Positions 36,165-44,886 of a DNA stretch of 64,000 nucleotides are shown here, one piece after another. Each line of letters starts with the position of its first letter. Position 1 is the first letter of the stretch. This DNA is from Labilibacter sediminis (GTDB lineage: Bacteria > Bacteroidota > Bacteroidia > Bacteroidales > Marinilabiliaceae): NCBI RefSeq assembly GCF_005877885.1, contig NZ_VCHY01000001.1:248001-312000 (forward strand). Reading direction: 5' to 3'. The notes under the pieces are model-generated. The model had not been told where the DNA came from, made no database searches, and was given only the letters and a program-made list of their open reading frames with translations. Made by a program: the position numbers and the translations under genes.

Positions 36165-36218
36165 ATGAAATCAGCAAGCAGTTGCCATAAACAACTGTTT
36201 GCATGGATTTTACAATAG
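36165..36218 (+). promoter_or_regulatory. Leader with a 17-codon upstream frame and overlapping hairpin
   Basis: Directly after the predicted transcription start an ATG at 36165 opens a frame of 17 codons (MKSASSCHKQLFAWILQ) ending at TAG 36216-36218. An 11-bp stem with one G-U pair, GCAAGCAGTTG (36174-36184) / CAACTGTTTGC (36192-36202), lies inside it, and a run of seven T begins at about 36221. The layout resembles a leader peptide with an attenuating hairpin, but the T run is not adjacent to the stem. A regulatory role is inferred. Confidence 0.4.
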
Positions 36219-36291
36219 GCTTTTTTTGATATTAGCGGAGTGAAAAAATGTTCTTCTGCTTTAGTTATTATCTTTTTAATTATAAAAAATT

Positions 36292-37494
36292 ATGAATAAA
36301 GTGCTTATTATCGGAGCAGGTGGAGTGAGCAATGTGGTTGTTCACAAATGTGCCCTTCTACCTGAAGTGTTTGGTGAAATTGTTTTGGCTTCACGAACCA
36401 AAAGTAAATGTGACTCAATAGCCCAAGCCGTATTAAAACGAACGGGGAAGCAGATTATTACCGAAGCTTTAGATGCCGATAATGTTTCAGAAACCGTAGC
36501 GCTCATAAAAAAACACAATCCCGCATTGGTTATTAATGTAGCACTACCATACCAGGATTTAGCCATTATGGATGCCTGTTTAGAAACCGGTGTTGACTAT
36601 CTGGATACAGCCAACTACGAACCTAAAGACGAAGCTAAGTTCGAATACAAATGGCAATGGGCTTATCAGGATAAGTATAAAGATGCCAGATTAATGGCCT
36701 TACTGGGCAGTGGTTTCGATCCGGGTGTAACCAACATGTTTTGCGCTTATGCACAAAAACATTTATTCGATGAAATACACCACATTGATATTGTTGATTG
36801 TAATGGCGGAGATCATGGAAAAGCCTTTGCTACCAATTTTAATCCGGAAATTAACATACGTGAAATTACCGCCCGCGGTCGTTACTGGGAAAAAGGCGAA
36901 TGGAAAAGCACCGACCCATTATCAGTTAGTCAAAAATTTGATTTCCCAGGTGTAGGCGAACGAAACATGTACCTTATGTATCATGAAGAGATGGAGTCGC
37001 TATGCCAAAATATACCCGGGTTAAAACGCATTAGGTTTTGGATGACCTTTGGTGAAGAATACCTGACACACCTGCGTGTGATGCAAAACATTGGAATGAC
37101 GCGCATTGATGAAGTTGAGTATAAAGGTCAAAAGATTGTTCCACTGGAGTTTTTAAAGGCCGTATTGCCCGATCCGGGATCGTTAGCCGAAAATTACACC
37201 GGCAAAACATCTATTGGTTGTGTTATTGAAGGTATTAAAGACGGTAAAAAGAGCAGGAAGTTTATTTATAACATTTGTGATCACGCCGAAACATACAAAG
37301 AGGTAGGATCGCAAGCCGTTTCGTACACTACAGGTGTTCCGGCTATGATTGGTGCCAAAATGATTCTTCAGGGACACTGGAAAAAAGAAGGTGTTTATAA
37401 CATGGAGCAGTTGGATCCAGATTTGTTTATGGAAGATTTAAATAAGTACGGATTACCTTGGCAAGTGGAAGAATGGAGCAATTCGGTAAAATAG
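36292..37494 (+). CDS. Carboxynorspermidine/carboxyspermidine dehydrogenase (saccharopine dehydrogenase family)
   Basis: It condenses putrescine (or diaminopropane) with aspartate semialdehyde and reduces the product to carboxyspermidine, using NADPH, in the cytoplasm. Of 400 residues, the N-terminal Rossmann fold has IIGAGGVSNVVVHKC and LASRTKSKCD. Family features include YLDTANYEPKDEAKFEYKWQ, LLGSGFDPGVTNMFCAY and VDCNGGDHGKAFATNFNPE, which distinguish this group from lysine-pathway saccharopine dehydrogenases. The adjacent decarboxylase gene, overlapping by 22 bases, confirms the pathway. It is the first gene of the operon behind a clear promoter and a long leader. Whether the natural product is spermidine or norspermidine is not readable, but the downstream putrescine genes favour spermidine. 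Confidence 0.93.
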   Translation: MNKVLIIGAGGVSNVVVHKCALLPEVFGEIVLASRTKSKCDSIAQAVLKRTGKQIITEALDADNVSETVALIKKHNPALVINVALPYQDLAIMDACLETGVDYLDTANYEPKDEAKFEYKWQWAYQDKYKDARLMALLGSGFDPGVTNMFCAYAQKHLFDEIHHIDIVDCNGGDHGKAFATNFNPEINIREITARGRYWEKGEWKSTDPLSVSQKFDFPGVGERNMYLMYHEEMESLCQNIPGLKRIRFWMTFGEEYLTHLRVMQNIGMTRIDEVEYKGQKIVPLEFLKAVLPDPGSLAENYTGKTSIGCVIEGIKDGKKSRKFIYNICDHAETYKEVGSQAVSYTTGVPAMIGAKMILQGHWKKEGVYNMEQLDPDLFMEDLNKYGLPWQVEEWSNSVK

Positions 37495-38642
37495 ATTTTA
37501 GCCAGGATTGGCTTAATCAGGTACAAACGCCCTGTTACATTGTAAACGAAACACAGTTAGAAAGCAACTTAAAGGTTTTAAAATACGTTCAGGATAAAGC
37601 TGACTGTAAAATACTTTTGGCCTTTAAGGGCTTTGCCATGTGGAGCTTAGCACCATTAATCAGCAGGCATCTGTCCGGAACTTCGGCCAGCTCTGTAAAT
37701 GAAGCTTTATTGGGTAAAAACGAGTTTAAGGGAGAATTACATGTGTATTCTCCCGCATATACCAGTAAGGATATGGATGCTCATGTACAAATGGCCAACC
37801 ATATTGTGTTTAATTCTGTTTCGCAATGGAACCGGTTTAAATCGCAATTGGCCCATCATCCAAACATTAAAACCGCTTTAAGGCTCAATCCGGAACACTC
37901 CGAAACGGACACTCCCATATACGATCCCAGCGGTCAGTATAGCAGGCTTGGCGTTACAGCAAAACAGTTTAAAAGTAGTTTAAAGGATTTACAGGGAATT
38001 TCGGGCTTACACTTTCATAATTTATGCGAGTTAAACAGCGATGCCCTAGAGCGAACCTTAGCGGTGGTGGAAGAAAAGTTTGGCTTTTGGTTTTCCAATA
38101 TTTCATGGATCAACTTTGGGGGCGGACATCATATAACTCGTCCTGATTATGATATTGATCGCTTAATAAAAATCATTAAACGATTTAAAGCCAAATACAA
38201 TATTGAGGTATACCTCGAACCCGGCGAAGCCATTGGTCTTAACACCGGAGTTTTAGTCAGCACTGTTGAAGATGTGATTCATAACGATATGGACATTGCC
38301 CTTTTGGACACCTCTGCTTCGGCACATATGCCCGATGTATTGGAAATGCCCTATCGCCCATACATATTAAATGCTGCGGATACCGGGGTAAAACCATTTA
38401 CTTTTCGCTTAGGTGGAAATACCTGTTTGGCTGGTGATGTGATTGGTGATTATAGCTTTGATGCGCCTTTAAGCGTTGGCGACAAACTGGTTTTTGGAGA
38501 TATGGCGCACTATACCATGGTTAAAAACACCACATTCAATGGGGTAAATTTACCATCCATTTACATATACAATGGTGAAAGCAAGCAGTGTCGTTTAGTG
38601 AAACACTTTAATTATGAAGACTATAAGAGTCGCTTAAGTTAA
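37473..38642 (+). CDS. nspC: Carboxynorspermidine/carboxyspermidine decarboxylase
   Basis: A PLP-dependent fold III decarboxylase of 389 residues that turns carboxyspermidine into spermidine. The PLP lysine is Lys52 in ILLAFKGFAMW. The phosphate-binding region is ISWINFGGGHHITRPDYD, and the C-terminal active-site Cys and Asp lie in LGGNTCLAGDVIGDY, typical of NspC. The barrel contains GLHFHNLCE and YLEPGEAIGLN. ATG 37473 is chosen; it overlaps the end of the dehydrogenase gene by 22 bases, implying translational coupling. A TTG at 37458 is less likely. The next gene, speB, follows after 90 bases that contain a low-complexity repeat. Confidence 0.95.
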   Translation: MEQFGKIDFSQDWLNQVQTPCYIVNETQLESNLKVLKYVQDKADCKILLAFKGFAMWSLAPLISRHLSGTSASSVNEALLGKNEFKGELHVYSPAYTSKDMDAHVQMANHIVFNSVSQWNRFKSQLAHHPNIKTALRLNPEHSETDTPIYDPSGQYSRLGVTAKQFKSSLKDLQGISGLHFHNLCELNSDALERTLAVVEEKFGFWFSNISWINFGGGHHITRPDYDIDRLIKIIKRFKAKYNIEVYLEPGEAIGLNTGVLVSTVEDVIHNDMDIALLDTSASAHMPDVLEMPYRPYILNAADTGVKPFTFRLGGNTCLAGDVIGDYSFDAPLSVGDKLVFGDMAHYTMVKNTTFNGVNLPSIYIYNGESKQCRLVKHFNYEDYKSRLS

Positions 38643-38689
38643 TTATTAGTCGAAAACGTGGCAAAGAGTTATTTCGTACCATGTGTATT

Positions 38690-38731
38690 TTACTAATAAC
38701 CAATAGCTAATGGCTAAATACTAAAAAACTA
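38690..38731. repeat. TAACCAATAGCTAATGGCTAA-type low-complexity tract inside the polyamine operon
   Basis: About 40 bases of degenerate TAATAACCAATAGC/TAATGGCTAAATAC units immediately before speB. It is of the same family as the tracts near 27.6, 33.3 and 53.6 kb. It adds no gene and separates nspC from speB. Confidence 0.5.
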
Positions 38732-38732
38732 A

Positions 38733-39596
38733 ATGGATTACTCAAAATATTTTTGTGGTGAAGATGGTTATTGCTTAGACTACAATAGAGCTCAAATAGC
38801 CATATTACCTGTTCCATACGATGGTACCAGCACCTGGATAAAAGGATCGGATATGGGGCCTTCTGCCTTGATTGAAGCCTCCGGAACATTAGAGATGTAC
38901 GACATCCCTACAAAAACAGATGTTTCAAAAAAAGGCATTTATACCATGCCTGCGGTGAGCGAGAACGATTCTCCCGAAAACATGGCCGAGGCGGTGGAAA
39001 CGGAAGTAAACAAACTCATAACTGACCAAAAGTTTCCGGTTGTAGTGGGTGGAGAGCATTCTGTAAGCATAGGGGCTTTTAATGCCGTTACTCGTGCTTA
39101 TAAAGATATCACCATACTTCAGTTTGATGCCCATGCCGATTTGCGTCCTTCATACGGAGGATCGGAATACAACCATGCCTGTGCGATGTTTAAAGCCAAC
39201 GAAAAAGCGCCGATTGTGCAGGTAGGTATCCGAAGCATATGTGAAGAAGAAAAGGTGTTTGTGTATGACAACAACATGTTTTTTCGCCATCAGATACGAG
39301 AAAACGCCAACTGGCAAAATGATGTTTTAGGCAGGCTCTCAAAAAACGTATACATCACTATCGATTTAGATGTGTTTGATCCGTCTATCATGCCATCTAC
39401 AGGAACACCTGAACCCGATGGTTTATTGTATAACGATGTGCTTTCTATGATTAAAAAAGTATCGGAACAGAATAATATTGTTGGTTTCGATGTGGTGGAG
39501 CTTTGCCCAAATAAATACAATAAAGCACCTGATTTTTTAGCTGCCAAATTAATTTATCAAACCCTCAGTTTGATATTTAACAAGCAGAAGTATTAA
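38733..39596 (+). CDS. speB: Agmatinase
   Basis: A manganese ureohydrolase that splits agmatine into putrescine and urea. The 287-residue product has all metal-binding motifs of the arginase family: GGEHSVSIG (His109), FDAHADLRPSYGG (Asp132, His134, Asp136), and TIDLDVFDPSIMP (Asp211, Asp213). PSTGTPEPDGL follows the last, as in agmatinases. It lies between the spermidine genes and arginine decarboxylase, so it supplies putrescine to the dehydrogenase. Many Bacteroidota use agmatine deiminase plus carbamoylputrescine hydrolase for this step; here the one-step agmatinase is used. Arginase is a theoretical alternative, but the operon makes agmatinase far more likely. Confidence 0.95.
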   Translation: MDYSKYFCGEDGYCLDYNRAQIAILPVPYDGTSTWIKGSDMGPSALIEASGTLEMYDIPTKTDVSKKGIYTMPAVSENDSPENMAEAVETEVNKLITDQKFPVVVGGEHSVSIGAFNAVTRAYKDITILQFDAHADLRPSYGGSEYNHACAMFKANEKAPIVQVGIRSICEEEKVFVYDNNMFFRHQIRENANWQNDVLGRLSKNVYITIDLDVFDPSIMPSTGTPEPDGLLYNDVLSMIKKVSEQNNIVGFDVVELCPNKYNKAPDFLAAKLIYQTLSLIFNKQKY

Positions 39597-39619
39597 TTAT
39601 TTTTTAATTGTTTTCGCTC

Positions 39620-41512
39620 ATGAGAAAGTGGAAAATTGAAGATTCTGAAGAACTTTATAATATAGGTGGATGGGGTGTAAATCACTTCTCTATCAACAAC
39701 AAAGGAAATGTAACTATTTCTCCTAACAAAGATGGCGTGCATGTAGACATCAAGGAAATTGTAGATGAGTTACAATTACGCGATGTAACTACTCCTGTTT
39801 TATTACGTTTTCCGGATATCTTAAACAGTCGTATCCAAAAGATGACCGACTGCTTTAACATTGCCCGTAAAAACTTCGATTATAGCGGCGAAAACTTTGT
39901 GGTATACCCCATTAAGGTGAATCAGATACGTCCGGTAGTTGAGGAGATTGTTAGTCATGGAAAAAAATATAATGTGGGCCTGGAAGCCGGATCAAAACCT
40001 GAGCTTCATGCGGTACTGGCTACCAGTGTTGGCACCGATTCTATTATTATTTGCAATGGTTATAAAGACGAAGATTACATAGAGTTGGCATTGCTTGCCC
40101 AAAAGATGGGACGTAACATTTTCATTGTCATCGAAAAGCTAAATGAATTACGCATCATATCTTCCATAGCTAAACGGCTAAATATAAAACCAAACCTGGG
40201 GGTTAGAATTAAGCTAGCCAGTTCAGGATCGGGTAAATGGGAAAGTTCAGGTGGCGATGGTAGCAAGTTTGGATTAACAGCCAGTGAACTATTAGAAGCC
40301 CTGGATTACCTTGAGGAAACTGATCTTAAGGATAGCCTGCGTTTAGTGCATTTCCATATTGGCAGCCAGGTAACCAAAATACGCAGAATAAAAATTGCCC
40401 TTCGCGAAGCTGCCCAGTTTTACGTACAACTACGCCTGCAAAATTACAATGTAGATTTTGTTGACATTGGCGGCGGACTAGGCGTTGATTACGATGGTAC
40501 ACGATCAGCCAATAGCGAAAGTAGTGTTAATTACAGCATTCAGGAGTATATTAACGATGCCATTACCTGCATGGCCGACGCCAGTAACAAAAACAACTTA
40601 CCACACCCAAACATCATAACTGAATCGGGACGATCATTAACTGCTCACCACTCGTTATTGGTATTTGAAGTACTGGAGTCTACATCGGTTCCAGAATGGA
40701 AAGAGGATGATGAAGTTAGTGATGATGATCATGAGCTGGTTAAAGAACTATTTGCTTCATGGGAAGAGCTTAACCAGTCGAAAATGCTATCGGTTTGGCA
40801 CGATGCCCAACAAGTTAGAGAAGAAGCTCTGGACAGGTTTAGTCTGGGCTTACTGGATTTAAAAACCCGTGCCCAAATAGAAAGGTTGTTTTGGTCTATT
40901 GCATCCGACATTTACAAGATGACACAAAATTTAAAGCGTATTCCGGATGAGTTTAATTCCTTATCAAGATTGCTGTCTGACAAGTACTTTTGTAACTTTT
41001 CTTTATTTCAATCCCTGCCGGATTCATGGGCTATTGGTCAGGTATTCCCTATTGTTCCCATACAGGGACATACACAAAAGCCAACCCGAAATGCCACACT
41101 ACAGGACATCACCTGCGATTCGGATGGTAAGATCGATAATTTTATAGCTACTAAAAATTTAAACCATACACTTCCCGTACATCCTTTAAACAAAAAAGAA
41201 CCTTATTATATCGGGGTATTTTTAGTGGGTGCGTATCAGGAGATATTGGGTGATTTGCACAATCTTTTTGGCGACACCAATGCTGTACATATCTCTGTGG
41301 ATAAGCAAGGCTACAGTATCGACCAGATTATTGATGGAGAAACCGTTGCTGAAGTATTGGAGTATGTACAATATAACCCCAAAAAACTGGTGCGGGCTGT
41401 TGAAACATGGGTGACTTCTTCAGTTAAAAACGGTAAAATATCTTTAGCTGAGGGTAAAGAATTTTTATCCAATTATAGATCCGGTCTTTATGGTTATACA
41501 TATTTAGAGTAG
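39620..41512 (+). CDS. speA: Biosynthetic arginine decarboxylase
   Basis: A PLP enzyme that converts arginine to agmatine, the first step of this operon's pathway. The 630-residue length fits the SpeA family. The PLP lysine is Lys99 in VVYPIKVNQIRPVVEE. Other signatures are LVHFHIGSQVTKI, VDIGGGLGVDYDGT, ITESGRSLTAHHS and PYYIGVFLVGAYQEILGD. The start ATG 39620 gives RKWKIEDSEELYNIGGWG, the normal N-terminus; a TTG at 39608 is unlikely. It follows speB after 23 bases and precedes the DUF4395 gene by 33 bases. The encoded pathway is arginine, agmatine, putrescine, carboxyspermidine, spermidine. Confidence 0.96.
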   Translation: MRKWKIEDSEELYNIGGWGVNHFSINNKGNVTISPNKDGVHVDIKEIVDELQLRDVTTPVLLRFPDILNSRIQKMTDCFNIARKNFDYSGENFVVYPIKVNQIRPVVEEIVSHGKKYNVGLEAGSKPELHAVLATSVGTDSIIICNGYKDEDYIELALLAQKMGRNIFIVIEKLNELRIISSIAKRLNIKPNLGVRIKLASSGSGKWESSGGDGSKFGLTASELLEALDYLEETDLKDSLRLVHFHIGSQVTKIRRIKIALREAAQFYVQLRLQNYNVDFVDIGGGLGVDYDGTRSANSESSVNYSIQEYINDAITCMADASNKNNLPHPNIITESGRSLTAHHSLLVFEVLESTSVPEWKEDDEVSDDDHELVKELFASWEELNQSKMLSVWHDAQQVREEALDRFSLGLLDLKTRAQIERLFWSIASDIYKMTQNLKRIPDEFNSLSRLLSDKYFCNFSLFQSLPDSWAIGQVFPIVPIQGHTQKPTRNATLQDITCDSDGKIDNFIATKNLNHTLPVHPLNKKEPYYIGVFLVGAYQEILGDLHNLFGDTNAVHISVDKQGYSIDQIIDGETVAEVLEYVQYNPKKLVRAVETWVTSSVKNGKISLAEGKEFLSNYRSGLYGYTYLE

Positions 41513-41545
41513 GTTTGTAGCAATTTTAAACTTTAATAATAAAAT

Positions 41546-42085
41546 ATGTCAGCATTTAGTTTTGGTGAGTACATTAGCGGAAGAGGGTACAAAGTGGTTA
41601 ACGAAAGAGTAATGCGTGGAGCATCAGGCATCATGCTTTTACTTGGTTTAATTGCCTTTGTAAATGGGTTTATCCTCGAAAACTATATTGTTATACCTTA
41701 TATATCAGGATTCTTAGCCATTAATTTTCTGATGGGAATCCTTATCAATCCTAAATATTCACCCATTAGGTTTACTGCCTGGTTGCTGGTTCGCAAACAA
41801 AGCCCTTTATATATAGGCGCTGTACAAAAAAGATTTGCCTGGAGCTTAGGCTTTACACTTACCATGGTAGTGTTTGTTTTATCTTTCTTTTTATTGGAGG
41901 ATGTATCTTATTTTGAACCTGTATGCATGCTGTGCCTGATATGCATATTGTTCCTATACCTCGAAACTGCTTTTGGTATTTGCATAGGTTGCAAAATATA
42001 TCATCTATGTATAAAAATGAAAATAATGAAAACCCCTGCTGAAAAACCCAACTGCATGGGTGACGTCTGTGAAACAAAGGCTTAG
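41546..42085 (+). CDS. DUF4395-family integral membrane protein
   Basis: A 179-residue membrane protein with four hydrophobic helices, at about 25-45, 48-66, 98-117 and 125-150. The Cys-rich signature VCMLCLICILFLYLETAFG and then ICIGCKIYHLC is typical of DUF4395, whose members often lie near thiol/redox or sulfur genes. The C-terminal tail has further Cys residues (PNCMGDVCETKA). It begins 33 bases after speA and no terminator intervenes, so it is probably co-transcribed with the polyamine genes. A transport or redox role is unproven. The operon ends after it with a repeat element and a terminator. Confidence 0.8.
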   Translation: MSAFSFGEYISGRGYKVVNERVMRGASGIMLLLGLIAFVNGFILENYIVIPYISGFLAINFLMGILINPKYSPIRFTAWLLVRKQSPLYIGAVQKRFAWSLGFTLTMVVFVLSFFLLEDVSYFEPVCMLCLICILFLYLETAFGICIGCKIYHLCIKMKIMKTPAEKPNCMGDVCETKA

Positions 42086-42100
42086 TAAAAATATTTATTA

Positions 42101-42270
42101 AACCCACATTATGTATTAGAACTTCGTCATGAACATTGAAAGCACGATAAAACAAGGCTTTACTGAAATGAGGCATAGCATCGTTCTGGTGAGTTGAAGT
42201 GAAGCAACAAAGTGTCTTGTTTTGAAGTGATTTCAATGTGCAATAGATTTTCTAATGCATAATGCGGGTT
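42101..42270. repeat. 170-bp MITE-like element with 21-bp terminal inverted repeats
   Basis: The left end AACCCACATTATGTATTAGA (42101-42120, plus one A) matches the complement of the right end (42250-42270) at 19 of 21 positions. Pairing resumes further in: CATTGAAAGCAC (from 42134) with GTGATTTCAATG (to about 42239), and AAAACAAG with CTTGTTTT, so the whole element forms one imperfect hairpin. It holds no credible gene; a minus-strand open frame through it is an artefact. It lies just after the DUF4395 stop and before the shared terminator. Confidence 0.75.
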
Positions 42271-42278
42271 AAAATGTA

Positions 42279-42308
42279 AAAGGGTAACTCGTGATGGAGT
42301 TACCCTTT
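42279..42308. terminator. Bidirectional terminator
   Basis: A 12-bp stem AAAGGGTAACTC (42279-42290) / GAGTTACCCTTT (42297-42308) with a 6-base loop and T-rich flanks in both directions. It serves the polyamine/DUF4395 operon on the plus strand and the GAF-domain gene on the minus strand. Confidence 0.88.
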
Positions 42309-42346
42309 GTTATTTTACATCAATTTGCCATAATCTGAGTTATGCA

Positions 42347-44728
42347 TTATAACTCTCCGGAATTAACTACGTGTTCTATTTCTTTCTGCTTAATTTCGTT
42401 TATTCCTACATTGCTAAAGTCTACCTCAATACGTAAAGCTTTAAGTCCTGAAGCACCTTTTAAGTCTTCCAGTTCAAAATCTTCAACCAAACTAGTAATA
42501 TATCCCTGCGCCTGCATATAATCAATATACCTTTTGTACTCCTCAATTTCATCGGCATAAGAATATATAATGGCTATTTTACCAACTTCGGTAATTCGCT
42601 CTCTGGTTCCCTTTATTAAGGCTTTATCTATACGCTTTTTAGTGATTTCGTACCTGATATTGTATGCACCAGCTACGTCAAATTTCTTTTCATCCTGCCT
42701 AAACTCAATACTCAATGGATTAGAATGTACAAGAATTAATTGAGTTATATCCAGCTTTGTTGGCAAAGATGGCTGTAATCGTCTTATTTCATGGGCTATT
42801 TTCACCTGAACAAGCAATTGCCACAAACGAATATTTTTAAGGTATATATCGTTATATTCTAAATCTTTAACGAGCGACTGCCCCAAGTATCCGTTATACT
42901 CAATACCATCTGTTCTGTATTTTTCAAAATAGTGTGGAAATACCAACTGGGCATTGACTTGCTCTTTATCTATAATATCACCCACTTTATCATTTATCAA
43001 CGTAAGGCTGTCTTCAAAATCTTTTCTTTTTTTGTACAATACACCCAACTCATCATCTAATGTTTTAAAGTAATCATCAACAGGCTTTTTCATCTCTTCA
43101 AACCTGTTTTTTAGCAATAGCAATAGCGGATCAATTTCTTTCTTTAAAAACTCAATTATACTGACTTCATCTCCTGCCTTTAATCCGGATTTGACTGTTT
43201 TTAAATGCTTCTTAATTTTATAGCTGTGATCATTTAAAAGAGGAATATCTCTTTGACTCGTTTCCATTTCAATAATGGATAATGCATGCTGCAACTGCTC
43301 TGTTAAATCCGATTGAATAGCTATATTTCGTTCTACAGATGAACTTCTTATATCCGAAGCTCCATAAATAGGAACTATGCCAGGGAACACAATAGGCTCT
43401 ATACTGACCAGCTCTCCCTTAGCGCTTTCGTTTAACATTTTACCGGCTACTTCATGAAACCTCCACTCTACTGTTGGATGAATAGCAGTAAATTCTTCCT
43501 GAATATACGCTCTTAACTTATCATACCACTCATCCATTGAACGTTTTAAAGCCAAACTAAATATTGGAAATAGTTCGTACAGCCTTTTCATTTGAAGCAT
43601 ACTTATTGCTCCCGGATGCTTACATCCAAACTCCAACATACCAATAACCTTATCCTCTAAAACCAAAGGTACAATAGCATGACTTCTAATTCCTTTTTGC
43701 AAGTAAGCATCCACTACTTTATTACGCTCAAGCTTTTCAAAATCCTGGGTAATAACAATTCGCTGCTCCTTGTAAGCTTTTTCATATACGGTACCTTTGT
43801 AATCATTACAATCGAGGACCGATAAAGGAACTATGGTCTTCCATATCATGTTTTCACTCAACCGTGTTTCAAAATTATTTGTAGCAGCCAGGCCAAATTC
43901 CACATGAGGATTTTCGAGTAATGCCCTTATTTTTTGGCGAATTTTACCAAAGCCTTCTTCACTGATGATGGAGTATTTATCCAACAGATCAGACTTTAAC
44001 TGCGAAATCACATAATCATAGGTAATATCAACATAGTTAAACTTTAAAAAGCCTGTAAATTCAAACTTATCCAAAGGTATTTTCTCATACCAGAAATCTA
44101 AATCATTATCCTTATCAAACAGCTCTTTCAATTCATCTTTCGTAAGTTTTTTATAATTGCCAATGGGTTTCACCCTTAAGTAAGATGTATCTACTTTTGT
44201 TTGAAAGAATTTAATGGACTTATCCAATTCATCTGTAAGTTTCAGCGTTTTGGGCATATCCAAAATGATATTGAAATCGTATATCTTTTCAAGAATGATT
44301 AAGTAGGCATGATAAAGTAATGAAATTAAGGCCTTGTCGTTGGCAATATCCTTGGCTATTTCCAAACTGCGATGTTCTCCCGCTATTACCTCTTTAAACT
44401 TTGAAGTAGAATAAAGTGTACTCATTTCAAAAGGCGGAAATGCGGCAGAAATCTCCACCTTATCATTTAATGGATTAAATAAAAATCCCATCAAATGATT
44501 TACCAGTGTTTGGTTTTCCTTAATTATAACCTTATCTGTAATAACCGTTTTTAATTTAGGAACAGCATTTACCTTGTTTAAAATATCATTAGCTGCACCT
44601 CTTAACGGGTGATTTTGAGAATCACTAATTTTCTCTATTTCTGAAATAAGATATTCAAAACTCAATGAGGTTTTAAAAGGTGCTTTTTTCAGTGTACAAC
44701 TAATTTTCATTTCTTCAGTCTTTTCCAT
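42347..44728 (-). CDS. GAF-domain protein of unknown function (793 aa)
   Basis: A large, probably cytoplasmic protein without signal peptide or membrane helices. A GAF-like segment lies at about 300-395 (IWKTIVPLSVLDCNDYKGTVY, RIVITQDFEKL, SHAIVPLVLEDKVIGMLEFG, LFPIFSLALKR). Before it is an alpha-helical region; after it a predicted coiled coil at about 480-600 and a C-terminal alpha/beta part (LDITQLILVHSNPLSIEFRQDE). No kinase, cyclase or DNA-binding motif was found, so it may be a ligand-sensing scaffold. Similar GAF proteins are a Bacteroidota-specific group, from memory. ATG 44728 is preferred over a TTG at 44749. It stands alone, ending at the bidirectional terminator. Confidence 0.7.
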   Translation of the reverse strand: MEKTEEMKISCTLKKAPFKTSLSFEYLISEIEKISDSQNHPLRGAANDILNKVNAVPKLKTVITDKVIIKENQTLVNHLMGFLFNPLNDKVEISAAFPPFEMSTLYSTSKFKEVIAGEHRSLEIAKDIANDKALISLLYHAYLIILEKIYDFNIILDMPKTLKLTDELDKSIKFFQTKVDTSYLRVKPIGNYKKLTKDELKELFDKDNDLDFWYEKIPLDKFEFTGFLKFNYVDITYDYVISQLKSDLLDKYSIISEEGFGKIRQKIRALLENPHVEFGLAATNNFETRLSENMIWKTIVPLSVLDCNDYKGTVYEKAYKEQRIVITQDFEKLERNKVVDAYLQKGIRSHAIVPLVLEDKVIGMLEFGCKHPGAISMLQMKRLYELFPIFSLALKRSMDEWYDKLRAYIQEEFTAIHPTVEWRFHEVAGKMLNESAKGELVSIEPIVFPGIVPIYGASDIRSSSVERNIAIQSDLTEQLQHALSIIEMETSQRDIPLLNDHSYKIKKHLKTVKSGLKAGDEVSIIEFLKKEIDPLLLLLKNRFEEMKKPVDDYFKTLDDELGVLYKKRKDFEDSLTLINDKVGDIIDKEQVNAQLVFPHYFEKYRTDGIEYNGYLGQSLVKDLEYNDIYLKNIRLWQLLVQVKIAHEIRRLQPSLPTKLDITQLILVHSNPLSIEFRQDEKKFDVAGAYNIRYEITKKRIDKALIKGTRERITEVGKIAIIYSYADEIEEYKRYIDYMQAQGYITSLVEDFELEDLKGASGLKALRIEVDFSNVGINEIKQKEIEHVVNSGEL

Positions 44729-44886
44729 GACACAACAGGTATATTGCAATATTATGCATCTATTATTAAACCAAAACTATCATTGTGGATAAACCATATA
44801 AAATCGATGCTCAAACGGCTCTATTCTACTTTAAAACAAATCTTGGATATGTATTGTTTATCATCGAATAAGTCAAAGAATATATC

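Noticed and set aside
36292-37494. Saccharopine dehydrogenase of lysine metabolism
   Set aside because: The overlapping nspC gene and the agmatine pathway genes place it in polyamine synthesis.
39608-39619. TTG start for speA
   Set aside because: ATG 39620 gives the standard SpeA N-terminus and needs no rare start codon. The same reasoning was applied at 4731, 37458, 44749, 46762, 62076 and 63830.
41859-42236. Minus-strand open frame of 125 codons
   Set aside because: It runs through the DUF4395 coding region and the 170-bp inverted repeat element; the composition and overlap indicate an artefact.
42347-44728. The GAF protein as a histidine kinase or diguanylate cyclase
   Set aside because: No H-box, N/G boxes or GGDEF-like motif is present.
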